Shown: positions 1-9,935, numbered from the stretch's first letter. The stretch is 64,000 nucleotides of DNA from Marinococcus halotolerans DSM 16375 (GCF_000420725.1 NZ_ATVM01000007.1:57697-121696); one strand, 5' to 3'. Made by a program: numbers and translations. The notes: generated from the letters alone by a model not told the origin.

Positions 1-1874
1 CATCTTCAGCCAGCCGTTCGCTTCTTTCAGCCTCGTGCTCCCCGTACCAGTAGCTTTCATCGCCGACACCTCCGCCGGCATTTACATGGACGCTTACAAA
101 CGCGTCCGCATCTGCATTGTTCGCCACCTGTGTCCGTTCATCGAGTGACAAGTACCGATCCGACTCCCGGGTCATTACAACGGTCGCTCCCATTGCCTCC
201 AAATCGCGCTTCAGCTTCATCCCGGTGTCTAGTACAATGTCTTTTTCCTCGAGGCCGTTCGCTGCTGCCCCGCCGTCATAGCCGCCGTGGCCCGGGTCAA
301 TGACCACCGTTTTGCCCCGAAGCGTGCCGGGAGCGCTTTGATTCAATTCCCCGTCGATTGCTTCTAGCGTATTAGGACCGGCGATGCCATCAATCGCAAG
401 CCCATACTCCCGTTGAAAAGCCGCTACCGCGTCCGATGTTTCGCTGTCGTATTCCTCGGTGTATTTACCCTGGTAGTATTCCAGCTGATGCAGGTCCTTC
501 TGCAGATCAACCACTGCCTGACCGGTGCTTTCTGCTTTCAACACCCCGGGATCTGTGTTTTCCTCTTCTTCCTGCACTTCATCCAGCTTAGTCAGCGTTT
601 CCGGCCCGGCCACCCCATCAATTGACAGTTCATATTCCTGCTGGAATTCCTCCACCGCTGCTTTTGTCTGAGGACCAAAATACGTGGTCGGCTGATCTGT
701 TACATGAAAGCCGGCTTCGTTCAGTTGTTCCTGAAGCGCCTGAACTTCTTCTCCCTCATCATTAATACTGAGAAGATCGTTTGAAGTGTTTGTTTCTTCT
801 GATTCTTCCTCCTCTGCTTCCTCTTTACTTTCCAGAACTCCCTCCAGAGCGGATAATGTTTTCGTGCCGGCAGCGCCATCGGTGGTCAGGTCGTTTTCTT
901 CCTGAAACTCCTCTACCGCTTTTTCGGTTTTCGGGCCAAAGTAAGTGGTTGGCTCATCGGTAACGTGAAAACCGGCTTCGTTTAAGTCCTCCTGAAGAGC
1001 CTGAATACGCTCACTGCTCTTCCCTATGGAAAGTGAAGCCGTATTTTCGCTTTCCTCAGTTTCTTCTGTTTCATTTTCCGGTTCACTTTCAGACTCTGGT
1101 TTTCCCCCGACTTCTTCTAGTTCCTCAAGGGTGTTCGCCCCGGCTACCCCATCGATTGTAAGCCCTTCGGCCTTCTGGAAATTTTCTACCGACGTTTCGG
1201 TAAGAGGGCCGAAATATGTTGTCGGCTCATCGGTGACATGAAACCCGGCTTCATTTAAGTCCTTCTGAAGTTCTTTTATGTATTCACTGTCGTCACCTGA
1301 TTTATATGTGCCAGAAGCAGAGGCACTGCCGCTATTATTAAGAACCGTATTTAATTCTTCCAGGGTTCCTTCGTCTGCGGTTCCATTATCCTGAAGCTGA
1401 TATGTACGCTGGAATTCCTGAACGGCTTCCCTTGTTTTGGGGCCAAAATATGTAGTAGGAGTATCTGTGACATGAAATCCTGCTTCATTTAAATCCCGCT
1501 GCAGTTCGGCAACATGTTCATTGCTGTCGCCCTCCTGCAATTCATCCGAGGAAGCTGCACTGCTTTCGTCGGTCTCGCCCAAAGCCTCCCAGGTGTTGGG
1601 ACCCGCAATACCGTCAACGATTAAACCATTTTCCTTTTGAAACTCCTCTACTGCTCCACTTGTTTTGGGACCAAAATATGTAGTTGGGTTTTCTGTGACC
1701 TCAAAGCCAGCTCCATTAAGTGTTTTTTGCAGTTCCTTTACGTCTCCTCCAGAATCTCCTTCCTCCAGCGTTTCCCCTGCTCCTTCTGCCGTCTGGGCAT
1801 ACAGCGGGAAGATTGATGCAAGAACCAAAGCTGTGCCGATTGGCAGCAAATACCTGCGTGTTGAAATATCTCAT
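1..1874 (-). CDS. N-acetylmuramoyl-L-alanine amidase with six peptidoglycan-binding repeats (3' end outside window)
   Basis: This is a secreted autolysin that cleaves the MurNAc-L-Ala amide bond; its C-terminus lies beyond base 1. Reading leftward from about 1870 there is a hydrophobic signal segment (LLPIGTALVLASIFPLYAQ), six PG_binding_1 repeats separated by acidic Glu/Ser linkers, then an Amidase_3 domain. Four repeats carry FHVTDxPTTYFGP, the first reads FEVTENPTTYFGP, and the sixth is degenerate. Visible Amidase_3 zinc motifs are DPGHGGYDGG, the Glu in NGLEEKD and the His in FVSVHVNA. The start is odd. The only ATG behind the AGGAGGT site (1872-1874) is in another frame, and the signal peptide is reached only by skipping one base, so a frameshift, a sequencing error or a rare ATT start at 1867 must be assumed. 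It is divergent from the SpoIID/LytB gene at 2129. Confidence 0.85.
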
Positions 1875-2128
1875 ACCTCCTGATTAGTGTAATAAACTGT
1901 ACTGCCCGTCCATTCTATCGACACTGCAGAGGGGTCACAATAGTTCCAAATTGTATTCTTTAATGATGATGTGCTCAGCAATATTACAAATGTTACACCA
2001 ACTTTTTCATCTTTTTACCTTTGAATGAATGGAAATTCATAGGATTCCTTGCAAAACATACCTGTGTTGCATAGACTCTCTTGTATACATAAAGAACTAA
2101 TTATAAATACCTAAAAAGGAGTTTTTAT

Positions 2129-4846
2129 TTGTTTAAGCCAGGTAAATTTTTATTGTTCAGCACTGTAGTTGGGTCTGCTTCTCTTTACCTGTGGCAAGCT
2201 GGACCATCGGAGGTTCAGGCGTATAATTATGACAGTCTGCCATTAAGCGAACCCTCCTCTGGTGAAGACGTGCTTCAGCTGCAGCAGGACTTAAATGAAG
2301 CAGGGTTTCATGTGACGGATAATCCCACCGACTATTTCGGCCCACTCACAGAAAGTGCGGTAGAGGATTTCCAGCGGGCTAATGGGCTTGATGTGACCGG
2401 CGAAGCGGGAACACAGACCATTGACGTTCTTTCCAACGAGTTGGCAGACGGATTCCGGCGGGGCGACAGCGACGCCGCTGTTCAGGCCTATCAGGAGGGT
2501 TTAAATACGGCCGGCTTTCATGTGACCGACAGCCCAACCACCTACTTCGGTCCTAAAACGCAGGAGGCTGTAGAAGATTTTCAACAGGCCTACAACATCC
2601 AGATCAGCGGCATGCTGGACGCGGAAACGGTCGAGGCTCTGGAGTATGCTGCCTCTTCCCCCGAAAGCTTTCAAAACGGAGACCGGCATAAAGATGTACA
2701 ACGCCTTCAGGAACAATTAAATGAGGCAGGTTTTCATGTAACGGATAATCCAACGATGTATTTCGGTCCGCGGACAGAGGCTGCCCTGAAGGATTTTCAG
2801 AAATCGGCCGGACTTTCTGCGGATGGCATCGCCGGAGAAAGCACATTGCAGCTGCTTGAACAGGACGCGGAAGGCTATGCCAACGGCATGGAGCACGAGG
2901 ACATCCAAACGTACCAGCAGATGCTGAACGATGCCGGGTTTCATGTGACCGATGAACCGACCACCTACTTCGGGCCGCTGACCGAGCAGGCTGTAAAGGA
3001 CTTTCAGCAGTCATACAGTCTTCCGGTTACTGGCATTCTTGATGATGAAACCATAAAGGTTTTGGAAACAGCCAGCGAACCCCCGGAGGTTCTTGAAAAT
3101 GGCGTGCGCCACGCTTCGGTCCAGGAGCTGCAGCAGCTATTAAATGATGCCGGCTTCCACGTGACGGATAACACGACTAATTACTTTGGTCCAAAAACCG
3201 AAGAAGCGCTCCGTGAATTCCAGCAGCTTTACGGCCTTGAAGAAACAGGCACAGCTGACAGCGAAACCATGGAGACCTTGGAAGCCTATATCGATCAGAC
3301 AGAAAATGCCCTGGAGCGCGGAGATTCAGGTGAAGGCGTCGAAGAAATGCAGACCAGCCTGAACGCACTTGGCTACAATGCAAAAGAAGATCCAGACGGA
3401 TCTTTTGATGATTCTACAGAAGAAGCTCTTCAGAAATTCCAGACAGAGCAGGGTATCCCTGCGACTGGCATATATGACAGCGTTACAGAGGAAACCCTGG
3501 AGGAACTAGCAGCCGAATCGTTCCCTTCTCCTTTCGAGCATGAATTGCAGGAAGGAGACGCAGGAGACGACGTCCAGCTTTTGAAACAGCATTTAACAGC
3601 CGCAGGGTTTGAAACGAACTCAGGCGACAGCTTTGATTCGGATATGACGGCCCGGGTGGAGGAATATCAGGAGGAGCAGGAGCTTGCCGTCACCGGCACA
3701 GCTGATGCTGCCACACTAACATCTCTGCTTGAAATGGAAAGCAAAACCTATGACTTCTACGGTAAAGACCAGAACGGCCACGGCGTCGGCATGACCCAGT
3801 GGGGAGCTTACGGCATGGCCCAGGAAGGTAATAGCTACGAAGAGATTCTCAAGTATTATTATACTGACATTGACGTTACCACGAGCAGTGACTACCAGAA
3901 CCGCGATATCCGCGTACTGCTCGGCGAGACCGACCAGAATTCCGCCACGATCGAAAGCGGCGAAAGCTACGACATCGTGGATGCAGACGGCGAGCCCGTG
4001 CTTGAAGATCTGGAAGGCACTACAGAGATTTCTTACGGCTCCGATGGGAGCGGCGAATTTGTTATTACTAACGGAGAGACGGTCGCAACGACCGAAAAAG
4101 CGATATCCACAGAGGGAGACGGAACGTTCCAATACGAGGGCACCGAATATAGAGGCAGTCTTCAATTCAAGAAATCGGACATTGATGGCATCCAGAGCAG
4201 CTGGGTGATGGATGTGGTCAACCATGTCGACATCGATGACTATCTCGAAGGCGTCGTTCCTTACGAAATGTACAGCAGTTGGGATGAGCCCGAGGCATTT
4301 AAAGTTCAGGCCGTAGCCGCCCGGGCCTATGCCTTCACCCAGGCTTCCCCGGAAAGTAATTTCGATGTATACGACGATACTCGCTCCCAGGTGTATCACG
4401 GCATTCCTACTGGCCCTCAGGATAAATCGATGATTCTGGATGCCATCCATGACACAAGCGGTACTGTACTCACCTATGACGGGCAGCTTGTGGAAGGGAT
4501 TTATTCCGCCTCAGCAAGCGGCCATACCGAGGATGCAGAAAACGTATGGGGCAGTGAGTTTGACTACCTGACAGGCGTGGAGGATCCGTATGATGGTTCT
4601 TCTTATGCGCAGGTCAGCTGGGAAGAATCCTTCTCCACCGGAGACATTTCCAGCATGGAATATTTCCAGGAGGAGGAGAAAGGGGATGTCCTTGCTCTCC
4701 GGCCAGTAATGGAAAATGAACGACTGCAGGAAATGAACGTCGTTATGGAAGAAGAGACGATTACTTTATCCGGCGACCAGTTCCGGAGCGCCGTGGACTC
4801 CAATGAAATGGACTCCAACATTATGCGTATTGAAGAAAAAGAATAG
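2129..4846 (+). CDS. SpoIID/LytB-domain protein with seven peptidoglycan-binding repeats
   Basis: This 905-aa exported protein resembles amidase enhancers (LytB/CwbA) and SpoIID. It has a TTG start 8 bp after AAAGGAG and an N-terminal hydrophobic segment. Seven PG_binding_1 repeats follow (about residues 45-530); the first five carry FHVTDxPTxYFGP and the last two are divergent. The SpoIID region (about 545-905) contains GHGVGMTQWGAYGMA, VVPYEMYSSWDEPEAFKVQ, AVAARAYAF and SASASGHTED. The GHGVGMTQ segment lies before the VVPYEM segment, whereas in classic SpoIID it is C-terminal, so the domain looks permuted. SpoIID itself is a lytic transglycosylase and LytB stimulates LytC amidase. Which activity applies here is inference, but the divergent amidase with matching repeats favours a wall-hydrolase partner. 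Confidence 0.85.
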   Translation: MFKPGKFLLFSTVVGSASLYLWQAGPSEVQAYNYDSLPLSEPSSGEDVLQLQQDLNEAGFHVTDNPTDYFGPLTESAVEDFQRANGLDVTGEAGTQTIDVLSNELADGFRRGDSDAAVQAYQEGLNTAGFHVTDSPTTYFGPKTQEAVEDFQQAYNIQISGMLDAETVEALEYAASSPESFQNGDRHKDVQRLQEQLNEAGFHVTDNPTMYFGPRTEAALKDFQKSAGLSADGIAGESTLQLLEQDAEGYANGMEHEDIQTYQQMLNDAGFHVTDEPTTYFGPLTEQAVKDFQQSYSLPVTGILDDETIKVLETASEPPEVLENGVRHASVQELQQLLNDAGFHVTDNTTNYFGPKTEEALREFQQLYGLEETGTADSETMETLEAYIDQTENALERGDSGEGVEEMQTSLNALGYNAKEDPDGSFDDSTEEALQKFQTEQGIPATGIYDSVTEETLEELAAESFPSPFEHELQEGDAGDDVQLLKQHLTAAGFETNSGDSFDSDMTARVEEYQEEQELAVTGTADAATLTSLLEMESKTYDFYGKDQNGHGVGMTQWGAYGMAQEGNSYEEILKYYYTDIDVTTSSDYQNRDIRVLLGETDQNSATIESGESYDIVDADGEPVLEDLEGTTEISYGSDGSGEFVITNGETVATTEKAISTEGDGTFQYEGTEYRGSLQFKKSDIDGIQSSWVMDVVNHVDIDDYLEGVVPYEMYSSWDEPEAFKVQAVAARAYAFTQASPESNFDVYDDTRSQVYHGIPTGPQDKSMILDAIHDTSGTVLTYDGQLVEGIYSASASGHTEDAENVWGSEFDYLTGVEDPYDGSSYAQVSWEESFSTGDISSMEYFQEEEKGDVLALRPVMENERLQEMNVVMEEETITLSGDQFRSAVDSNEMDSNIMRIEEKE

Positions 4847-4849
4847 CAA

Positions 4850-4900
4850 AAAACCCCCGCGTATTTAACTGGCAGAACCGGTTACAACGCGGGGATTTTT
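4850..4900. terminator. Bidirectional intrinsic terminator
   Basis: The arms CCCCGCG (4855-4861) and CGCGGGG (4888-4894) flank a 26-nt loop, with A-runs on the left and TTTTT on the right. It serves the convergent SpoIID-like and murA-like genes. Confidence 0.8.
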
Positions 4901-4913
4901 ATTTACTGAATGT

Positions 4914-6275
4914 TTAAGAAAGCTCCCGGGTGATACGGGCGCCCATCTGCCGAAAGAGTCCAGGAAGATCCTGGTAGCCCCGTTCGATTTGGTAGACGTT
5001 TGTGATACAGCTCCGGCCTTCAGCTGCCAGGGCACCGATAACTACCGCCGCCCCACCCCGGATATCACGTGCTACCAGCTCCTCCGAGCCTGTCCAGTCT
5101 CCGGTGCCTGTAAACGTAGCAACCTGGCCTTCCGCCCCGTTCACGCATAGAAAGCCCCCGTCTTCGACCGTACCTGAAGCACCAAGTTTATTTAGCTCCC
5201 AGACGTATTGAAATCGCCCGTCGAGAATCGTTTCTTTGATAGAGCTGTTTCCTTCGGCTCTTGCCATCATCACTCCGTGAAGCGGCTGAATATCTGTATG
5301 GAAGCCGGGGTAGGCCGAGGTTTCAATCGACACTGGCTCGAGAGGCTTTTCCCACGATACATCCAGGTAGTTGTCATCATGGTCCTCTATGCGAAGACCT
5401 GCATCGCGCCATACGTTCACTTCTTTTTGAAGGAAATGGGCACCTGTGTTGTGAATGCGTACATTTCCTTTCGTGGCACCCACTGCCGCAATCACTGTAG
5501 AAGCAATGATCCGATCGCCCATGACGTGATGCGTGGTGCCATGAAGGCTTTTTACCCCATTGATGATCATTGTATTGGAAGATTCACTCTCCCATCCGAT
5601 ATCTGCTCCCATGTTATTCAAAAGCTTCATAACGTCGATCACTTCCGGATTAATGGCTGCATTTTTCAGCGTTGTCCGGCTCCCCTCTCTCGCCACCGCG
5701 GCAAACATGACGTTTAGCGTGCCGCCAAACGTTGGGTAGTGAAATTCAATGTCCTTGTCTTCAGCGGAGGCTCTGGAGCTGAAAACAATGCCTTCATCCA
5801 GTTCTTCTGCCTTGTGTCCCAACGTGTTTAAAGCCATGGTATGCAGATCGTGTTTTCTGCTGCCGATATTGCAGCCTCCCGGGATGGGCAAAAACAAAGA
5901 CTCTCCCCACCGGGCGCTGCCGCCAAGAAGCAGCAGTGAATGCCGGATCCTGCTTGCTTTTGTCCGGTCGATCCCCTGATCTTCCCATGTCCTCTTCTGG
6001 ACGATTAATGAATCCGCTCCCGAACGCTGAATGTCTACTCCAAGTTCTTCAAGCAGTTCCATAATGAGACGAACATCGTTCAGTTCAACAGGAACACTGT
6101 GCAGAGTTACCGGCTCTTCGGTGAGGGAAGCTGCCACCAATGCCGGGAGTACGGCGTTTTTCGCTCCTGGCACATAAACATCTCCTGTGAGTGGTTTTCC
6201 GCCTTCGATCTCATAGTAAGGGGAGCCGGCCGTTGAAAAAGCGGATGTCTTACGCTGTTCCATGCCTGGTGTCAT
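4914..6275 (-). CDS. MurA-like UDP-GlcNAc 1-carboxyvinyltransferase paralogue
   Basis: This 453-aa EPSP-synthase-fold enzyme is predicted to transfer enolpyruvate from PEP to UDP-GlcNAc, the first step to UDP-MurNAc. Catalytic landmarks are kept: GAKNAVLP (Lys-Asn pair), the cysteine loop PGGCNIGSR, YPGFHTDIQ (Asp) and DIRGGAAVV (Arg). Overall it is divergent from housekeeping MurA: it has about 25 extra N-terminal residues before YYEIEGGKPL and altered flanks such as GSRKHDLHTM after the Cys loop. It overlaps the murB-like gene by ATGA (6272-6275) and has its own AAGGAG site, so the pair is translationally coupled. In B. subtilis the essential murAA sits near mbl, and that locus would lie beyond the right edge here. 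This copy is therefore probably an extra enzyme serving the polysaccharide operon. Confidence 0.82.
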   Translation of the reverse strand: MTPGMEQRKTSAFSTAGSPYYEIEGGKPLTGDVYVPGAKNAVLPALVAASLTEEPVTLHSVPVELNDVRLIMELLEELGVDIQRSGADSLIVQKRTWEDQGIDRTKASRIRHSLLLLGGSARWGESLFLPIPGGCNIGSRKHDLHTMALNTLGHKAEELDEGIVFSSRASAEDKDIEFHYPTFGGTLNVMFAAVAREGSRTTLKNAAINPEVIDVMKLLNNMGADIGWESESSNTMIINGVKSLHGTTHHVMGDRIIASTVIAAVGATKGNVRIHNTGAHFLQKEVNVWRDAGLRIEDHDDNYLDVSWEKPLEPVSIETSAYPGFHTDIQPLHGVMMARAEGNSSIKETILDGRFQYVWELNKLGASGTVEDGGFLCVNGAEGQVATFTGTGDWTGSEELVARDIRGGAAVVIGALAAEGRSCITNVYQIERGYQDLPGLFRQMGARITRELS

Positions 6276-7201
6276 TCTTTTTCTCCTTTCGGGGGACTGT
6301 CTTCAGAGCATCCGGATCTATAGCCACTCATCCATACGACTTCCGGCTCCAGATTCACGCCATAGGCTTTTAAGACGCTTGCGTGCATCAGCTCCATCAA
6401 TTCCGACATTGATTTGGCAGAAGCACCGCCGGTGTTTATCACCCAGTTTCCATGCTTATCGCTAATCTTCGCATGGTTATTTTCGTACCCTTTTAAGCCG
6501 GCTTCTTCGATTAATTTCCCGGGAAATGGTCCGGAGGGCGGGCTTTTGAACGTGCTACCCACCGTAGCCACACCCTTCGGGAATTTCCGTCTCCGGATTT
6601 CCATTGCTTCCTTCGTTTTCCCCCGGACAGCTTCGGGATCTTCGGCATATTTATACTGAAAACAACCGCCTAATATAACGACTGAACGGTGCAAAAACAT
6701 GCTGGTACGGAAATTCATATCCGTTTTCTCCCCCGGGGCGTGAATAATTTCCCCGTTTTCATTCACATACGTTACAGTGCGCAGTATGCCTTTTGTCTCT
6801 TTTCCGATACAGCCGGCGTTCATTGCCACCGCGCCTCCAACTGTCCCCGGGATCCCGGCGAAAAACTCAAACCCTTCCACTCCCCTGGCGGCCATATTGG
6901 TCGCCAGTGCCGGAAGAGCCATGCCGGCATAAACAAACACTTCTCCGCGCTCTTCATCCACGGTAATGCTTTTTAAATGCTTATTCAAATGAACCACAAT
7001 CCCCGGAAACCATTCTTCGTCCACGAAAACGTTCGAGCCGTTGCCCATGGTCATAAGAGGCAGATCATGCTCATTTGCAAAACGCACCACTTCGCACACT
7101 TCTGCTTCTGTACGCGGAGCAGCATAATACCGCGCCGTGCCCGGAAGCTTCCAGGTATTCATTTTTTCCAATGATTTATGCTCTTCTAATACAAATGACA
7201 T
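6272..7201 (-). CDS. murB: MurB-type UDP-N-acetylenolpyruvoylglucosamine reductase
   Basis: This 309-aa FAD- and NADPH-dependent reductase completes UDP-MurNAc synthesis. It has the FAD-binding elements MGNGSNVFV and GIPGTVGGAVAMNAG and the catalytic serine motif VGSTFKSP. Its length fits the short type II MurB of Firmicutes. The start ATG follows GGAGGTAAAGA. It lies between a glycosyltransferase (23-bp gap) and the murA-like gene (4-bp overlap), so UDP-MurNAc production is wired to this polysaccharide transcript. It could be the only murB of the genome or a dedicated second copy; the window cannot decide. Confidence 0.88.
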   Translation of the reverse strand: MSFVLEEHKSLEKMNTWKLPGTARYYAAPRTEAEVCEVVRFANEHDLPLMTMGNGSNVFVDEEWFPGIVVHLNKHLKSITVDEERGEVFVYAGMALPALATNMAARGVEGFEFFAGIPGTVGGAVAMNAGCIGKETKGILRTVTYVNENGEIIHAPGEKTDMNFRTSMFLHRSVVILGGCFQYKYAEDPEAVRGKTKEAMEIRRRKFPKGVATVGSTFKSPPSGPFPGKLIEEAGLKGYENNHAKISDKHGNWVINTGGASAKSMSELMELMHASVLKAYGVNLEPEVVWMSGYRSGCSEDSPPKGEKE

Positions 7202-7224
7202 TCTTTACCTCCAATGCTGAGACA

Positions 7225-8433
7225 TCAGCCGAATTTATTCCGGCGCTTTTCTTTTAGCTTTTCCTGAATAACCGGCCACAGTTCGAGTTTAAATACGTAA
7301 TAATTCATTTTGGCCAAAAATAGCAGTGCTCTCGCTTTTTGCAGCCATGACGGTTGTTTTCGGCTTTCCGCGCGTTCATTTATCATAGCTTCAATCTGCG
7401 GGGAGACGGCGTTAATATCATAGTTCTGCACTACATAATCCCTGATTCTGCTCCTTGTTTCCGCATCCACCCTCAAGTATTCGAGCAGTTCATCGTAATC
7501 AGTGGACGACTCAATGTTTCTGCCGGCAAAATTATAGGCAGCAAGCTCCTGGATGTTGTCTTCGGTCACTAATTTAAATTGATATGATTCATTGACTACG
7601 ATGCCTGGCTTTCCCAAATATAAGCCGTCGATGATGCTTCTGCCTTTTCCGGCGACCATGTCATAGTCCGGGATTTGTTCATGTACGTTCGGCACGTGGC
7701 CGAGTATATGCACGCTCAAACCGTATGCATTCTGCCATTCCTCGGCTTTTTGCCTGACTTCCAATTCATTCTTTCCTTCCCCGGCTATCGTGAGTGTCAC
7801 TTCCCGGCTGGTGCTTCGGCTCAATTCGAGCGCTGTATTAAAAACGTTATATACGGAATGAATTTTATCATAATCCAGCCTGCTGATTAAAAGAAGGTTC
7901 AGCTTTTTCTCCTGTTTCGGAAGCGTCCCAAAATCAGGTTCCGGATAGTAGGTGAAGTCCAGCCGGTGGGGGAACACATGAATCTGTTCCACAGGAAAGT
8001 GATATTTCAGCAGATCCTGCTTATTTTCTTCACTGAACACGATGACTTCATCGCGTTTCATAATAACCGAAAACTGAGGGAAGACACTGCTCCCGGGAAT
8101 TAAATATAAAGCCGGTGTTCCCGTCCACATAGTAATGAACCTGGTAAAGTACACGTTCATCTCTGTGATGGCAATGATAACATCAGGCTTCTCTGTTTGG
8201 ATGCGGTGCAGAAAATGCTTAAGCAGCCTGAGGTTTTTCAGCGGCTTCCGGCTTTCAAATTTATCAATATCAAACAGCTGATCGACACCGGCATCCCGGT
8301 ATTTTTCCGTGCCGTCCGTAAATTCCCCGTGGACCGTCACCTCATGACCCATCCGTCTGCCCAGTTTGGCATATTCCAGTAACGAAAAGGAAGCTCCTCC
8401 GCTAAAGCGGCCGTTTTTCAGCAGTAACTTCAT
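7225..8433 (-). CDS. Glycosyltransferase (GT4/GT1-like fold)
   Basis: A predicted cytoplasmic glycosyltransferase of about 402 aa. N-terminal KNGRFSGGASFSLLEYAKLGRRMGH resembles the nucleotide-sugar enzyme N-domain. The middle segment LNLLLISRLDYDKIHSV and the C-terminal stretch AGKGRSIIDGLYLGKPGIVV match the donor-binding half of GT-B enzymes. The start at MKLLLKNGRF is chosen because AGGGGG precedes it; 11 upstream codons are open but lack a ribosome site. It is the second gene of the flippase-GT-murB-murA unit and so probably adds a sugar to the exported repeat. The donor sugar and linkage cannot be read from sequence. Confidence 0.75.
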   Translation of the reverse strand: MKLLLKNGRFSGGASFSLLEYAKLGRRMGHEVTVHGEFTDGTEKYRDAGVDQLFDIDKFESRKPLKNLRLLKHFLHRIQTEKPDVIIAITEMNVYFTRFITMWTGTPALYLIPGSSVFPQFSVIMKRDEVIVFSEENKQDLLKYHFPVEQIHVFPHRLDFTYYPEPDFGTLPKQEKKLNLLLISRLDYDKIHSVYNVFNTALELSRSTSREVTLTIAGEGKNELEVRQKAEEWQNAYGLSVHILGHVPNVHEQIPDYDMVAGKGRSIIDGLYLGKPGIVVNESYQFKLVTEDNIQELAAYNFAGRNIESSTDYDELLEYLRVDAETRSRIRDYVVQNYDINAVSPQIEAMINERAESRKQPSWLQKARALLFLAKMNYYVFKLELWPVIQEKLKEKRRNKFG

Positions 8434-8487
8434 TTTCTTCCCCCTGCTTTCCAGCTGTAGAATCACTTCGTTCTCTATGCGCCTGCT

Positions 8488-9819
8488 TCATGATTTTCCG
8501 CGCATGGCAGCATATTTTTTCTTCGCATACACTGCTATTTCTGCGATGTCTGCTTTTTTAATGATCAAAATGTCCTTTATGTTCAGCTGTTCTTTCCGGG
8601 CATACAGGCGGGCGTAAACGACAGCGCCGATAATATAGCTTATGGTGGAAGCAATCGCTGCTCCGTTAATGCCGAGACCCGGGATTAGCATAAAGTTTAA
8701 AACAATATTAATAATAAGCGGCAATGTAAAAGCTCTGATCGCATACAGCGGATACCCCCTGCCGGACATATCCGGGTGCAGTACCTTTGCCACGCAGAGC
8801 GCTATGACGCCGGGCATTAACAGCTGCAGCACAGTCGCCGACGGCACATACACTTCTCCGTACAGCAGCCGTATCAAAATCGGGGCAAGCACGATGATAC
8901 CTGTACAAATGACGATAATCACCGGGTACGAGACCCGCAGGACTTTCACCGCCCGACGCACCGTTGCTTGTTCATTTGTGCTCGTAGCCCCTTTGGCAAA
9001 GAGCACCAATCCAATTGCAATCGGCAGCTGCCAGACGAGCTCTGCCATATTCGTTCCCACTGAATACAGCCCGATTTGATCGTCTTCCACTAAATACCGC
9101 AGAATAAAAATATCAATTTTGTAGTTCAGCGTTAATAAAAATAACGCCAATGCGTACGGGATCCCCCTCTTGCATATTTTCCATATCACACGGTAATCAA
9201 GGCGGAACTTCCAATTCACGTATGTATTTACCTGGATGAGAAAGTACAGTGAGATGCCAAGCGGAATCAAAAACTGCACGAGTGCTCCGCCGCGCACCCC
9301 GAAACCAAGCAGGGCCACAAGCAGAATGACACCGAAAAACTGCACGTTCGCTTTAATAATTTCACCGAGATTAATGGCTCCTATTCTATTCTTTCCGTGA
9401 AGAATGCCTTTATAGTAACCATGAAAAAGCTTCAGCGGCAAAGAAGCTAAAGCAATCAGCAGCACGAGCCAGTCGTATTCATCGCTCATGGAAAAATAAA
9501 AATACAGACCGACAACAGCCGTCGTCGCAGCTGTTGTAAACAGCCATATGCTTAAGACAGCTGAATTGATTGTATCTACTGAATATATCTGCTTTCCGGT
9601 AAAATATGCAGCCGACTGCCGCACTCCGAGATCGGCCAGGGAGTAAATAATATTAGGCAGGACAAAAACAGCAGTTACAATTCCCTGCCCTTCCGGCCCC
9701 AGCACTCTTGCCATAATGACGGAGGAAATGAACGTGCCAAACAGCAGCAGTATTCTTGTCCCAAATGAAGTGATAATATCGAATACGGTACTGCGCGGCC
9801 GTGTCTGTTGGTTCTTCAT
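8488..9819 (-). CDS. Polysaccharide flippase (Wzx/MATE-like, MviN-like superfamily)
   Basis: This 443-aa protein has about 12-14 membrane segments and the family opening FGTRILLLFGTFISSVIMARVLGPEGQG. Such proteins flip undecaprenyl-linked repeat units to the outer leaflet. The start ATG follows AAAGGAACGTATAAA. It is the first gene after the terminator at 9936-9970, so it may be transcribed separately from the CpsB-GT pair upstream. The short gap to the downstream glycosyltransferase (54 bp after the corrected start) suggests one operon with GT, murB and murA. The soluble C-terminal tail is basic. Confidence 0.85.
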   Translation of the reverse strand: MKNQQTRPRSTVFDIITSFGTRILLLFGTFISSVIMARVLGPEGQGIVTAVFVLPNIIYSLADLGVRQSAAYFTGKQIYSVDTINSAVLSIWLFTTAATTAVVGLYFYFSMSDEYDWLVLLIALASLPLKLFHGYYKGILHGKNRIGAINLGEIIKANVQFFGVILLVALLGFGVRGGALVQFLIPLGISLYFLIQVNTYVNWKFRLDYRVIWKICKRGIPYALALFLLTLNYKIDIFILRYLVEDDQIGLYSVGTNMAELVWQLPIAIGLVLFAKGATSTNEQATVRRAVKVLRVSYPVIIVICTGIIVLAPILIRLLYGEVYVPSATVLQLLMPGVIALCVAKVLHPDMSGRGYPLYAIRAFTLPLIINIVLNFMLIPGLGINGAAIASTISYIIGAVVYARLYARKEQLNIKDILIIKKADIAEIAVYAKKKYAAMRGKS

Positions 9820-9935
9820 TTTATACGTTCCTTTTCAGTTCGTTGTATAGAATTGTATTTTTACGCAACATTTTTATCTTATCATACTCCGCCTGTAAAC
9901 AGATGAGAGTATGTTAATGAGACTATGGGCTCTAC

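Noticed and set aside
400..1883. Plus-strand open frames (413-625, 1026-1241, 1665-1883) opposite the amidase gene
   Set aside because: They are antisense shadows of the PG-binding repeats and lack ribosome sites; the amidase reading frame on the minus strand is unbroken to the window edge.
1975..2010. Two TGTAAY half-sites near the amidase promoter as a WalR box
   Set aside because: On the minus strand they are separated by 3 bp (TGTAAC-ATT-TGTAAT), not the 5 bp the consensus needs.
2604..3014. Minus-strand ORFs of 60-244 aa within the SpoIID-like gene
   Set aside because: Shadows of a high-quality coding frame, with no ribosome sites and improbable composition.
640..3250. Regularly spaced similar DNA blocks suggesting a CRISPR-like array
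   Set aside because: The blocks are coding repeats of PG-binding domains, about 230 bp apart in the amidase, with conserved translation; spacers are not unique short sequences.
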